Below are positions 26,170 to 35,690 of a stretch of 64,000 nt of DNA, in pieces. The notes beneath the pieces are model-generated. The model ran no database searches. It saw nothing but the letters and a program-made list of their open reading frames with translations, and was not told where the DNA came from. This stretch comes from JADJLQ01 sp038251405. GTDB lineage: Bacteria > Bacteroidota > Bacteroidia > Chitinophagales > Saprospiraceae. The translations under genes and the position numbers were made by a program. The stretch covers positions 1 to 64,000 of the forward strand of contig JBBSBH010000019.1 of NCBI GenBank assembly GCA_038251405.1. The letters are read 5' to 3'. Position 1 is the stretch's first letter. The number at the start of each line of letters is the position of its first letter.

Positions 26170-26215
26170 GCTTATATTTTTCTGCATTTTTGATGATTTA
26201 ACAATTCTATTATTG

Positions 26216-27628
26216 CTATTGCGCATTGACCGGTTCCAATTTGAAAATAAAACCTGGAGTTTCCACGCCAACATAGATATAGCCATCTGGTCCCATTTTT
26301 ACAAATCTCATCCGGCCTAGATTTTTCAAAAGTGGTTCCTCAGCACCTGGTGTAGTACCTTCTAAATGTATTCTATCCAGGTATTTAAATCTCAAAGAAC
26401 CCACTAATAAATCACCTTTCCAGGCGGGATATTTATCACCGGATACGATGGTCATCCCACTAGGGCCAATAGAAGGCACCCATTTTACCTTGGGTTGCTC
26501 CATCCCTTCCTTCGTTGTAAAGGGTGTCATTATCTTCCCATTGTAGTTAATACCATAGCTCACCAATGGCCAGCCATAATTTTTACCCTTTTCTATAATA
26601 TTTACTTCATCGCCACCTCTTGGTCCGTGCTCGTTTTCCCATACAGTACCATCAGCAGGATTTATATATAATCCCTGCAAATTTCTATGGCCAATAGACC
26701 AAATAGAGCCATGTGCTCCCGGAACATCGACAAAAGGATTATCCTTGGGAATAGAGCCATCATCATTTAATCGATGTATTTTACCCATATCTACATTTAG
26801 TTTTTGTGGTAGCGTATCCAGATGCTGAAATCTATCACCTACTGTCAAAAAAATATGACCTTCTTTGTCAAAATCTATTCTACTTCCGTAATGAATGCGG
26901 GTCAATTGATAAGGTACCGCAACAAAAATATCTTTTCCCTCTTTCAAACTATTGCCATCCAATTTCGCTTTAAATAAAGCAGTTGTAGAAAGCTTTTTAT
27001 CGGCAGAATCTCTAAACTTAGAATAAGTAAGATATATGATTTGATTTTTAGCAAAATCAGGATGAGTGGCAACATCTAATAAGCCCCCTTGTTGTTCAAC
27101 TAATGAAGGAGGAGTGCCTTTTATTAAAGTCTGTTTGCCTTTTGATTGACGGTATAAACTACCATTTCTATCGGTATATATATAGTCTCCACTAGGCAGA
27201 AAAGCCATTCCCCAGGGACTAGTCAATCCGCTTGCAATCGTATCTAACTTCACACTCATACTTTGATGATGAAATACATTTGATGTAATGCTATCTGTAA
27301 AATCATATGCTTTTCTTCTCTCAATGGCCTGACCCAAATAATCTGCCAAAGCAGCTATTTCAGTTTCAGACATTTTATCTTTGAAAGAAACCATTTCCGA
27401 GTCAACATGACCCATTGCAATACTGCTTATGAGCGAATCTTTACCATCACCATGCCTAAAAGTCCTATCTACAAATACATCACCATCGTCACCATGGCAT
27501 GGAGTGCAGAACTGTTTAAAATTGGACGCCGCCTTAGCCATGGGTTCTTCAACAGTGACCGTTTCTTTGGTTTTACAATAAATAAGGGAAACTGAAATCA
27601 GAATTCCGAGAAGACATAAATTTTTCAT
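26216..27628 (-). CDS. PQQ-dependent sugar dehydrogenase lipoprotein with N-terminal cytochrome c domain
   Basis: 470 residues. Lipobox SLIYC (C18). A cytochrome c domain (about 33-105) has haem site CTPCH (41-45) and a likely distal Met in SIAMGH. From about 125 a six-bladed soluble-glucose-dehydrogenase/YliI-like propeller carries GLTSPWGMAFLP, RIDFDKEGHIFLTVGDR, WSIGHRNLQGL and ENEHGPRGGDEVN, the PQQ and calcium-binding loops. It would oxidise an aldose in the periplasm and pass electrons through its own haem. It is in line with the GH51 gene upstream. Confidence 0.92.
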   Translation of the reverse strand: MKNLCLLGILISVSLIYCKTKETVTVEEPMAKAASNFKQFCTPCHGDDGDVFVDRTFRHGDGKDSLISSIAMGHVDSEMVSFKDKMSETEIAALADYLGQAIERRKAYDFTDSITSNVFHHQSMSVKLDTIASGLTSPWGMAFLPSGDYIYTDRNGSLYRQSKGKQTLIKGTPPSLVEQQGGLLDVATHPDFAKNQIIYLTYSKFRDSADKKLSTTALFKAKLDGNSLKEGKDIFVAVPYQLTRIHYGSRIDFDKEGHIFLTVGDRFQHLDTLPQKLNVDMGKIHRLNDDGSIPKDNPFVDVPGAHGSIWSIGHRNLQGLYINPADGTVWENEHGPRGGDEVNIIEKGKNYGWPLVSYGINYNGKIMTPFTTKEGMEQPKVKWVPSIGPSGMTIVSGDKYPAWKGDLLVGSLRFKYLDRIHLEGTTPGAEEPLLKNLGRMRFVKMGPDGYIYVGVETPGFIFKLEPVNAQ

Positions 27629-27664
27629 ATTGGTATAATAAATTATTACTAAGTAAAATTAAGT

Positions 27665-29209
27665 TTATTTCAATTCAAGCATCACTACGCTTTTGGAAGG
27701 TAGATTTACTTTAAGTTTTGATCCATCTTTACTTACATCATTAAATGGTTTGATCATGATCTTATTTTTATTTTCAAAATCATTATAATCAGTATATTTT
27801 GGAGAAGTAAGTATTTTCCCTGTAACTGATTTCCAATTCAAATCATTTAAATTAATACTAAGCGATTGACTTTTAACTGGATCTATATTTACTAATGAAA
27901 TATGGATGGTTCCAGTAGAATCTTTAGAAGATGAAATATTTAAAGATGGTAATGATTTGTCATCTAATACATATTCTGGAGATACAAATCGTGTGGGTAG
28001 ATATTGGGCGTCCTGATGTACTTTGTACATGTCAAAAATATGATAGGTAGGTGTGAGCAGCAAATCTCTCCCTTTAGTCAAAATCACTGCCTGCAATACA
28101 TTTACTGTTTGTGCTAAACAGGCGATTTTTACCCGGTCACTATGATTATTAAAAATATTCAAGGTCATACCAGCTACTAATGCATCGCGCAATGAATTTT
28201 GTTGATACAAAAACCCAGGATTAGTGCCGGGCTCTACATCAGTCCACACGCCCCATTCATCTACTACCAGGGCCACTCTTTTAGAAGGATCATATTTATC
28301 CATAATGGTGGAATGCTTGGCGACTAATTCATCCATAAGCCAGGCATTCTTCAATGTGGTAAAATATTCTGACTCTACAAAATTGGTAGCTGATCCTTTT
28401 TTAGCCCAGCTGCTACCGGGTATAGAATAATGATGAAGCGTAGTACCCCACATTTGGTTTGGACTTATATTTTTCATTAAAGTCTCGGTCCAATTGTAGT
28501 CTGATCCGTTAGCTCCAGAGGCGATACGGTTGATGGGTACTCCTGGATAATTTCTTACAAAGGTGGCATATCTTTTATATTCATTCACATAATACTCTGC
28601 AGTCATATTTCCGCCGCATCCCCATGTTTCATTACCAACACCCCACCACTTCACTTTGTAAGAAGCAGGATGACCATTTTGCTTTCTCAGATCGGATAAT
28701 GTAGTGCCGCCAGGATGATTTAAATACTCCACCCAATTGGACATTTCTACTACGGTGCCACTCCCAACATTACCTGCGATAAACGCATCACAGTGAAGCA
28801 ACTCACATAATTGAAGGTATTCTTCAGTGCCAAAGCTATTGTCCTCTAACACATTACCCCAATGAGTATTGACATATTTTGCTCTTTGGGCACGAGGACC
28901 TATTCCATCCCTCCAATGATATTCATCTGCAAAACATCCCCCTGGCCACCTCAGATTCGGAATATTTAGCTTTTTTAATGCCTCTACTATATCCAATCTT
29001 ATTCTGTCTTTTTTAGGCACTCCTAAAGTGTCCGAAACCCAAAAGCCATCATAGATACAGCGTCCTAAGTGTTCGGAGAAATGACCATAAATGTGCTTGC
29101 TTATTTGATGCGAAGGCATAGAACCATCTATGGTAACCTTTACATCAGTCTGTCCAATATTGATTTGGGATAAAACAAGACTAAAAATGCATAAAAGATA
29201 CTTTTTCAT
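27665..29209 (-). CDS. Exported GH51 alpha-L-arabinofuranosidase
   Basis: 514 residues. Signal peptide 1-20. The GH51 barrel has FSEHLGRCIYDGFWV, LRWPGGCFADEYHWRDGIGP, acid/base E194 in WWGVGNETWGCGG and nucleophile E318 in VVDEWGVW. A C-terminal beta-sandwich follows, ending VNLPSKSVVMLELK. It releases L-arabinose from arabinan, arabinoxylan or pectin side chains. It is divergent to the uronate operon at 29356, consistent with use of pectic polymers. Confidence 0.95.
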   Translation of the reverse strand: MKKYLLCIFSLVLSQINIGQTDVKVTIDGSMPSHQISKHIYGHFSEHLGRCIYDGFWVSDTLGVPKKDRIRLDIVEALKKLNIPNLRWPGGCFADEYHWRDGIGPRAQRAKYVNTHWGNVLEDNSFGTEEYLQLCELLHCDAFIAGNVGSGTVVEMSNWVEYLNHPGGTTLSDLRKQNGHPASYKVKWWGVGNETWGCGGNMTAEYYVNEYKRYATFVRNYPGVPINRIASGANGSDYNWTETLMKNISPNQMWGTTLHHYSIPGSSWAKKGSATNFVESEYFTTLKNAWLMDELVAKHSTIMDKYDPSKRVALVVDEWGVWTDVEPGTNPGFLYQQNSLRDALVAGMTLNIFNNHSDRVKIACLAQTVNVLQAVILTKGRDLLLTPTYHIFDMYKVHQDAQYLPTRFVSPEYVLDDKSLPSLNISSSKDSTGTIHISLVNIDPVKSQSLSINLNDLNWKSVTGKILTSPKYTDYNDFENKNKIMIKPFNDVSKDGSKLKVNLPSKSVVMLELK

Positions 29210-29355
29210 ACTCAGAATTATAAATTATTTATCACAATGATAGCAAGACCAATAGATTTAAGCTAATTTGTAAGAATAATATTTATAAGTTATAAGTTCT
29301 TTCCTATTTAATATTTATTTTGGGGAAAAAATAAAGCCCTTGAATTTCTGAATAA

Positions 29356-30807
29356 ATGATGGATACAAATCTGAAAGACTATAAAATAGCACAGTTCGGG
29401 ACAGGTGTTTTGCTTCGAGGCTTGATAGATTACATTTTCCAGAAGGGAATCGATTCAAAAAGACTGAGTGCTGAAATTTCCATGATTAAATCTACTTCGT
29501 CTGATACTGCTTTATTTACAAAGCATAATTGCAATTATATAGTAGTTGAATCCGGAATCGATGATCATAAAAATAACCTCACTCGTTACCTATCCATTAA
29601 TTGCATAACGGAGATCATTAGTGCAGGGCATGAATGGCAAAAGCTCGAATCACTATTTAAGTCTGATCAACTAAAACTAGTTGTCTCTAATGTGACTGAA
29701 GCAGGTTTGATATACCAGGTATCTGAAAATGAGCAAATTCCAACTACTTATCCTGACAGGCTCACACGATTATTATATACCAGATTCGAGCATTTTATGG
29801 GTGACCCTGACCAAGGGATCATCATTGTCCCTACAGAACTTTTAGTAAATAATGGCAGTTTGCTTAAGTCATTTGTCATAAAACACGCCGAAGATTTTAA
29901 ATATGGAACTGATTTTCTCCTTTGGATAAATACTGCCTGTATTTTTTGTAACTCCCTGGTAGATCGAATAGTACCTGGCAAATGGGTTCCAAAATCAGGG
30001 GAAGAAGTTCCTGAAGGTGTCAATGAATTAACTGTAGCTACTGAGTTATTCTATTTATGGGCCATTGAAGGCAATGAAAAAGTAATGGATTTCTTTTCTT
30101 TTAAATCGGCAGTGCCCGGTCTGGTGGTCATAGAAAATATTGAAGCTTTCAGAGAACAAAAACTAAGGTTGCTCAATGGATGCCATACCATGCTCTCACC
30201 CATCGCTTATGGACTGGGATGCAAAACAGTAGAAGAGATGATGAACAATCCACTGATAATTCCATTCTTCGAACAGCTTTGCGAGCGTGAAATATTACCC
30301 TCCCTGAAGAAAATCTCTCCAGACGCCGGTTCTTTTTACAAAGAAATGAAAAACAGATGGCTCAATCCCTTTATCAGGCATGAATTGAAATCCATATTGA
30401 GCCAGACGGTACTAAAAATGCAAACCCGCAATGGAGAAACTATAAATAGATTTTACAGCGAATTTGATTACTTGCCTCCATTTCTTACCTTTGGGTTTTC
30501 AATTTTTATTTGGGTATACCGACCAAACATGAAGCATGAAAATAACTTTTCTACTTTAGATTTCAATCAACTTGAGTTTGAATTTAATGATGAAAAAGCA
30601 GCTCTGTTATTTGATCACTGGAAAGATAAAACTTCTCATAGCATGGATATCGTTTCTACTATTTTATCTGATACAAGGATATTCGATCATTCATTTGTAG
30701 CATTGCCAGGTTTTAAACAAACTGTGATCCAACATGTATCAGATCTTGAATCACAGGGATTGAAAACGTGCATTGTAAATTTTTTAAACCTATACCGTAA
30801 AGGATGA
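29356..30807 (+). CDS. uxaB: Tagaturonate reductase (altronate oxidoreductase)
   Basis: 483 residues, long-chain mannitol-dehydrogenase family. N-terminal nucleotide site IAQFGTGVLLRGLIDYIF. The catalytic K-x4-N-x2-H motif is in QKLRLLNGCHTML. It reduces D-tagaturonate to D-altronate with NADH. The stop codon overlaps the next gene's start (ATGA), so uxaB and uxaC are coupled. The start could be either of two consecutive ATG codons at 29356 and 29359. Confidence 0.93.
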   Translation: MMDTNLKDYKIAQFGTGVLLRGLIDYIFQKGIDSKRLSAEISMIKSTSSDTALFTKHNCNYIVVESGIDDHKNNLTRYLSINCITEIISAGHEWQKLESLFKSDQLKLVVSNVTEAGLIYQVSENEQIPTTYPDRLTRLLYTRFEHFMGDPDQGIIIVPTELLVNNGSLLKSFVIKHAEDFKYGTDFLLWINTACIFCNSLVDRIVPGKWVPKSGEEVPEGVNELTVATELFYLWAIEGNEKVMDFFSFKSAVPGLVVIENIEAFREQKLRLLNGCHTMLSPIAYGLGCKTVEEMMNNPLIIPFFEQLCEREILPSLKKISPDAGSFYKEMKNRWLNPFIRHELKSILSQTVLKMQTRNGETINRFYSEFDYLPPFLTFGFSIFIWVYRPNMKHENNFSTLDFNQLEFEFNDEKAALLFDHWKDKTSHSMDIVSTILSDTRIFDHSFVALPGFKQTVIQHVSDLESQGLKTCIVNFLNLYRKG

Positions 30808-32225
30808 CTACTACAGCAGAAAAAAATTTAGAACCCAGTTTTTTAAAAGAAGATTTCATTCTCTCAAATGATTCGTCCAGACTATTGTACTTTGACTATG
30901 CACAAGACATGCCCATCATCGACTATCATTGTCATCTTCCACCCGATCAAATCGCTTCAAATCATGTTTTTGAAAACCTCACCGATATATGGCTGAAAGG
31001 CGACCATTATAAATGGCGGGCTATGCGAGCTTTGGGTGTGGATGAATCCTATATTACCGGAAATAAATCTGATCGGGAGAAGTTCATTAAATGGGCAGAA
31101 ATAGTACCTCAAGTGATGCGCAACCCGCTGTATCATTGGACGCATATGGAACTAAAAAATCCATTTGGTATCAATCATCTACTCAATAAAGACTCAGCAG
31201 AATATATTTACGATGAAGCAGGAGAAAAATTAAAATCTTTAAGTACGCAGACCATCCTGCATCATTTCAACGTAAAAGTAGTTGGCACTACAGATGATCC
31301 TTGTGATACCCTCGAGTACCACCAACAAATGAAAGGCAAAACAGATAATTTAGTTGTTGTGCCTACTTTCCGGCCTGATCAATTGCTTACTATAGATCAA
31401 CCAGCTATATTCAAAGCATATTTGCAAAGGCTAGAGAAAGCATCTGGAATAAATATTAGTAGTTTTGATACTTTGAGAGAAGCTGTGAAATCGAGACATG
31501 ATGCGTTTGCAGCTTTAGGCTGTAAAGCTTCAGATCATGGCCAGATTTATATTTACGCAGACACTTATACGGAAACCGAGATAAAATCGATTTTCAATAA
31601 ATCTCTTTCTGGTCAGCGTATTACTACCGAAGAAGCCAATAAATTCAAATCAGCCATGCAATATGACTTGGCCGTTTTAGATTGGTCGAAAGGTTGGGTA
31701 CAACAATTTCATGTAGGAGCTATACGTGATAACAACACACGATTGCTCACTACATTAGGTAATAATATTGGAGTAGACAGTATAGGTGATTATTTACAAG
31801 TAGAAGTTATGTCCAAATTTTTTGATAGGCTCGATCAGGAAGACAAACTCACCAAGACCATTGTCTATAATGTAAACCCTGTTTTCAATGCTGCATTTGC
31901 AACTATGATGGGGAATTTCCAGGACGGTACTATTCGGGGCAAAATGCAATTTGGCAGTGGCTGGTGGTTTCTTGATCAAAAAGATGGTATGACAGATCAA
32001 ATGAATATACTTTCCAATATGGGTATTTTATCTTGTTTTGTAGGCATGATTACGGATAGCAGATCTTTCCTTTCATTCCCTCGACACGAGTATTTCAGAA
32101 GAATACTTTGTAATCTTTTCGGGAAGGATATTGAAAACGGCGAACTGCCAAATGATATTCCATGGATTGGAAAAATGATTCAGGATATTTGTTACAGTAA
32201 TGCAAAGGAGTATTTTGGCTTTTAG
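30804..32225 (+). CDS. uxaC: Uronate isomerase (glucuronate/galacturonate isomerase)
   Basis: 473 residues, amidohydrolase-superfamily. N-terminal metal motif DYHCHLPPDQIASN, then TTDDPCDTLEYH and TFRPDQ, and the C-terminal GMITDSRSFLSFPRHEYFRR. It converts D-galacturonate to D-tagaturonate (or glucuronate to fructuronate). The 4-nt overlap with uxaB indicates one operon. A heptamer repeat array begins 6 nt after its stop. Confidence 0.96.
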   Translation: MTTTAEKNLEPSFLKEDFILSNDSSRLLYFDYAQDMPIIDYHCHLPPDQIASNHVFENLTDIWLKGDHYKWRAMRALGVDESYITGNKSDREKFIKWAEIVPQVMRNPLYHWTHMELKNPFGINHLLNKDSAEYIYDEAGEKLKSLSTQTILHHFNVKVVGTTDDPCDTLEYHQQMKGKTDNLVVVPTFRPDQLLTIDQPAIFKAYLQRLEKASGINISSFDTLREAVKSRHDAFAALGCKASDHGQIYIYADTYTETEIKSIFNKSLSGQRITTEEANKFKSAMQYDLAVLDWSKGWVQQFHVGAIRDNNTRLLTTLGNNIGVDSIGDYLQVEVMSKFFDRLDQEDKLTKTIVYNVNPVFNAAFATMMGNFQDGTIRGKMQFGSGWWFLDQKDGMTDQMNILSNMGILSCFVGMITDSRSFLSFPRHEYFRRILCNLFGKDIENGELPNDIPWIGKMIQDICYSNAKEYFGF

Positions 32226-32231
32226 TATTAA

Positions 32232-32347
32232 AATCAATTATCAATTATCAATTATCAATTATCAATTATTCATTATCAATTATTCATTATCAATTATTCA
32301 TTATCAATTATTCATTATCAATTATTCATTATTCATTATTCATTATT
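32232..32347. repeat. Array of degenerate 7-nt repeats upstream of the first kdgK
   Basis: About 16 units: TCAATTA repeated, then TTCATTA alternating with TCAATTA, then TTCATTA alone. The array fills the whole spacer between uxaC and the kinase and stops 8 nt before the ATG. The reverse-complement type of unit is found just after the same gene at 33384-33444. Confidence 0.9.
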
Positions 32348-32354
32348 ATAAAGT

Positions 32355-33380
32355 ATGTCTAAAAAAATAGTAACTCTGGGGGAAATCATGTTAAGATTAT
32401 CAACCCCTGATTTTAAAAGATTTGTTCAAGCGGATTCATTGGATGTCACTTATGGAGGTGGTGAAGCCAATGTAGCAGCAGCATTGTGCAACTATGGTTT
32501 GAAAGGGACTTTTGTCACTAAAGTGCCAGATAACCCAATTGGCCAGTCTGCCATTAATCACCTTCGCCGATTTGGAGTAGACACTCAGTATATTGTAAAA
32601 GGTGGAGACAGATTAGGTATCTATTTTTTGGAAACCGGGGCCAGTATGCGAGCTTCTCAAGTGATCTATGATCGATCAGGAGCATCCATAGCCGAAGCAA
32701 AAGCCAGTGATTTTGATTTTGATAAAATATTGGAAGGAGCATCTTGGTTTCATACTACTGGTATCACTCCTGCACTAGGAGATTCAGCAATAGAATTAAC
32801 GGAGACTGCATTGAAAGCAGCTAAAGCCAAAGGCATTACTACCAGTATCGATCTCAACTATAGAAAGAAATTGTGGAGCAAAGAAAAAGCCCGCGAGGTG
32901 ATGACCAAGCTTTGTCAATATGTCGATGTTTGTATAGGAAATGAAGAGGATGCAGATACTACGTTGGGATTCAAAGCAGCTGCAACTGATGTCACTAAAG
33001 GAGAACTCAATCTGGAAGGATATAAAGATGTATTCAAACAAATGAAAGAAAAGTTTGGTTTTAAATTCATTGCCTCGTCACTACGCGAAAGTCATAGTGC
33101 CAGTGATAATGGTTGGAGTGCATTGGTTTATAATGGGAATGATTTTTATCATACCAAACAATATGAAGTAAGAATAGTAGACCGGGTGGGTAGTGGTGAT
33201 TCATTTGCAAGTGGATTAATCTATGGATTGGCTACTGGAATGAGTATGAAGGATGCAGCAGAATTTGGTGTGGCTGCTAGTGCTTTAAAACATACTATCC
33301 CTGGTGACATGAATCATGCAACGTTAAAAGAAGTACAAGAATTAATGAAAGGTGATGGAAGCGGAAGAGTGCAGAGGTAA
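32355..33380 (+). CDS. kdgK: 2-keto-3-deoxygluconate kinase (PfkB family), copy 1
   Basis: 341 residues. PfkB signature 1 region GGGEANVAAAL and the C-terminal anion-hole/catalytic motif DRVGSGDSFASGLIYGL. The segment RLGIYFLETGASMRASQVIYDR is typical of KDG kinases. It phosphorylates 2-keto-3-deoxy-D-gluconate to KDPG, which the aldolase at 33945 splits. A paralog at 34610 shares most of these motifs. Confidence 0.9.
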   Translation: MSKKIVTLGEIMLRLSTPDFKRFVQADSLDVTYGGGEANVAAALCNYGLKGTFVTKVPDNPIGQSAINHLRRFGVDTQYIVKGGDRLGIYFLETGASMRASQVIYDRSGASIAEAKASDFDFDKILEGASWFHTTGITPALGDSAIELTETALKAAKAKGITTSIDLNYRKKLWSKEKAREVMTKLCQYVDVCIGNEEDADTTLGFKAAATDVTKGELNLEGYKDVFKQMKEKFGFKFIASSLRESHSASDNGWSALVYNGNDFYHTKQYEVRIVDRVGSGDSFASGLIYGLATGMSMKDAAEFGVAASALKHTIPGDMNHATLKEVQELMKGDGSGRVQR

Positions 33381-33383
33381 GTA

Positions 33384-33444
33384 ATAATGAATAATGAAAG
33401 AATGAAAGAATGAAAGAATGAATAATGAATAATGAATAATGAAT
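33384..33444. repeat. Array of degenerate 7-8-nt repeats downstream of the first kdgK
   Basis: Units AATAATG (7 nt) and AAAGAATG (8 nt) alternate in blocks. They are the reverse complement of the TTCATTA-type units before the gene, so the kinase is flanked by inverted arrays. Confidence 0.85.
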
Positions 33445-33474
33445 CAGTAACTAACTACATAATTCCCAATTTAA

Positions 33475-33924
33475 ATGATCATAGACGACCTCGCTAACTT
33501 AAATAAATACCAATCACTACATCCCACCTTCATACAAGCTTTTGAATTTATTCACAACACTGACCTTTTAAATGCTGAACTTGGTACTTTTCAAATTAGT
33601 GATGGTCTTAAAGTTATCATCACTGACGCAGAAGGAAAAACCAAAGAAGCAAGTCTCACGAAATTTGAATGTCATGATAAAAATATCGATATCCAGGTTT
33701 GTGTAAGAGGGAATGAAACTATCGGATGGAAACCAAGAAAAGATTGCCACATTCCAAACGGAGAATACCATGCAGAAAAAGATGTACAATTTTATCACGA
33801 TGCACCCGATATGTTTTTCCAATTAAAAGATAATCAGTTTGCAATATTTTTTCCTGAAGATGTGCATGCACCGATGATAGGTGAATCGATGATAAAAAAA
33901 TTAGTTCTTAAAGTCAAGATTTAA
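33475..33924 (+). CDS. YhcH/YjgK/YiaL-family protein (DUF386)
   Basis: 149 residues forming a single cupin-like domain. Family motifs: LGTFQISDGLKVII, KFECHDKNIDIQVCVRG, and FPEDVHAPMI near the C-terminus. Members are often found in sugar-acid catabolic operons and are proposed to be anomerases or isomerases. Here it stands between KDG kinase and KDPG aldolase, which supports a sugar-acid role, but the reaction is unknown. Confidence 0.9.
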   Translation: MIIDDLANLNKYQSLHPTFIQAFEFIHNTDLLNAELGTFQISDGLKVIITDAEGKTKEASLTKFECHDKNIDIQVCVRGNETIGWKPRKDCHIPNGEYHAEKDVQFYHDAPDMFFQLKDNQFAIFFPEDVHAPMIGESMIKKLVLKVKI

Positions 33925-33944
33925 ATAATTATAAACTAAAAATC

Positions 33945-34613
33945 ATGTCCAAAATCAAATCCACTACGGAAGCCATTATATCTCAAGGCCTCTTACCTCT
34001 TTATTTCAATGCCGACAAAATAGTGAGTATCGAAATCTTAAGAGCAGTATATAAAGCTGGCATCCGGGCAATAGAATATACTAACCGAGGCGAAGCTGCT
34101 CTTGCCAATTTCAAAGAAATGATTTCCGTGCGAAATGAAGTAATGCCCGATATGTTGATCGGCATAGGTACTATCAAAAATATTGGCCAGGCGATGGATT
34201 ATAAAGAGGCGCAAGCTGATTTTATGGTGAGTCCGGGATTCGTATTAGAGGTCGCTGAATATTGTAAAAGGCACGATCTTTTTTATGCTCCGGGTTGTAT
34301 GACTCCGTCTGAAATTATAGCCGCAGAAAATGCCGGAGTGGGATTTATCAAACTATTTCCTGGTAATATGCTTGGCCCTGAATTTTTAAGCAGCATCAAA
34401 GACATATTTCCAAAGCTATTATTCATGCCCACAGGAGGTGTAGATATTACTGTAGAAAATATTGAAGCATGGTATAAGGCTGGAGTATGTGCAGTAGGTA
34501 TGGGTAGTAAACTGATCAGCAAAAAATTGATGGAAACAAAAGATTATACAACGATCGAATCCGAAACAAAAAAAGTGTTGGAGTTAATAAAAACGATCAA
34601 AACCATTTCATGA
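33945..34613 (+). CDS. eda: KDPG aldolase (2-keto-3-deoxy-6-phosphogluconate aldolase)
   Basis: 222 residues, class I aldolase barrel. Motifs: IRAIEYTNRGE (catalytic Glu), GIGTIKN, FMVSPGF and the Schiff-base lysine in GFIKLFPGN, then MPTGGVD. It splits KDPG into pyruvate and glyceraldehyde-3-phosphate. Its stop overlaps the start of the following kinase by 4 nt (ATGA). Confidence 0.93.
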   Translation: MSKIKSTTEAIISQGLLPLYFNADKIVSIEILRAVYKAGIRAIEYTNRGEAALANFKEMISVRNEVMPDMLIGIGTIKNIGQAMDYKEAQADFMVSPGFVLEVAEYCKRHDLFYAPGCMTPSEIIAAENAGVGFIKLFPGNMLGPEFLSSIKDIFPKLLFMPTGGVDITVENIEAWYKAGVCAVGMGSKLISKKLMETKDYTTIESETKKVLELIKTIKTIS

Positions 34614-35608
34614 AAAAAGTAGTTTGTTTTGGTGAGATCATGCTTAGGCTCACACCTTTCATGTATCAAAAACTGGAACAGGCAAAATCATTTTCACTCG
34701 ACTTTGGCGGCAGCGAATCCAATGTAGCTGCTACATTGGCTCAGCTAAATACTCAGGTAAAATATATTACCCGGGTACCTGACAATAGTTTTGGTCAATC
34801 AGCTTTAAATAGTTTAGAACAATTCGGTGCAGACACTACTCAAAGCATAAAGGGGGGACACCGGCTCGGTATTTATTTCGTAGAATTAGGTGCAGGAAGA
34901 CGAAGCAGTAAAGTGATCTACGATCGTAAAGAAAGTGGGATGCATACACTCCAGCCAGGCATGATTGATTGGGAGACTGTTTTTGATGATGCTGACTGGA
35001 TTCATTGGTCTGGAATTACTCCTGCACTGAGTAAAAATGCTGCTGCAGCATGTAAAGAGTCACTGACTATTGCGAAAAAAAAAGGGCTCACAGTTTCCTG
35101 TGATCTTAATTATAGATCCAAGCTTTGGGATTATGGTGTGAAACCATCAAAAGTGATGCCCGACCTGGTAGAATATTGTGATGTACTCATTGGTGATATG
35201 GATGTAATGGATATTTATTTTGAAATGCCCTGCACGGATATGTATGATGGTTTTTACAAACTATGTCTTCGATTTCCACGGTTAAAATACATCGGTCTTT
35301 CTGAACGCTCAGGTATATCTGCCACACACAATACGTACAAGGGAACATTATTTCATGATAATACCATGGTGGAATCAAAAGAATACGACTTGCCAGATAT
35401 GATTGACCGTATTGGCACTGGTGATGCCTTCACAGCAGGCCTTATCGCTCAACTTCATTCAAATAAATCTTCTCTTCAGGAAATAATCGAATTTGCTACG
35501 GCAACTTCAGTATATAAACATTATGTACCCGGAGATATGAATTTCTTTTCGGTGAGTGATGTGAACGGATTGATAACGGGATTGAGTGGTGGAAAGGTGA
35601 AGCGGTGA
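34610..35608 (+). CDS. 2-keto-3-deoxygluconate kinase-like PfkB kinase, copy 2
   Basis: 332 residues with GGSESNVAATLAQL and the catalytic motif DRIGTGDAFTAGL. It is clearly homologous to the kinase at 32355 (shared RLGIYF, KVIYDR, GITPALS, DLNYRSKLW). It is translationally coupled to the aldolase, which argues that it is the principal KDG kinase or handles a second keto-deoxy sugar acid (for example from another uronate or from galactonate). Confidence 0.88.
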   Translation: MKKVVCFGEIMLRLTPFMYQKLEQAKSFSLDFGGSESNVAATLAQLNTQVKYITRVPDNSFGQSALNSLEQFGADTTQSIKGGHRLGIYFVELGAGRRSSKVIYDRKESGMHTLQPGMIDWETVFDDADWIHWSGITPALSKNAAAACKESLTIAKKKGLTVSCDLNYRSKLWDYGVKPSKVMPDLVEYCDVLIGDMDVMDIYFEMPCTDMYDGFYKLCLRFPRLKYIGLSERSGISATHNTYKGTLFHDNTMVESKEYDLPDMIDRIGTGDAFTAGLIAQLHSNKSSLQEIIEFATATSVYKHYVPGDMNFFSVSDVNGLITGLSGGKVKR

Positions 35609-35636
35609 TTTTATTTATGAATAGACTAGTCTTTCC

Positions 35637-35690
35637 AATTGTTAATTGTTAATTGTAATTGTTAATTGCTAATTGTTAATTGCTAATTGT
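35637..35690. repeat. Array of 7-nt repeats running into the next gene's start
   Basis: TTAATTG and CTAATTG units, seven or eight copies with one shortened. The last unit contributes the TTG that is the only available start codon of the GIY-YIG gene. Confidence 0.85.
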
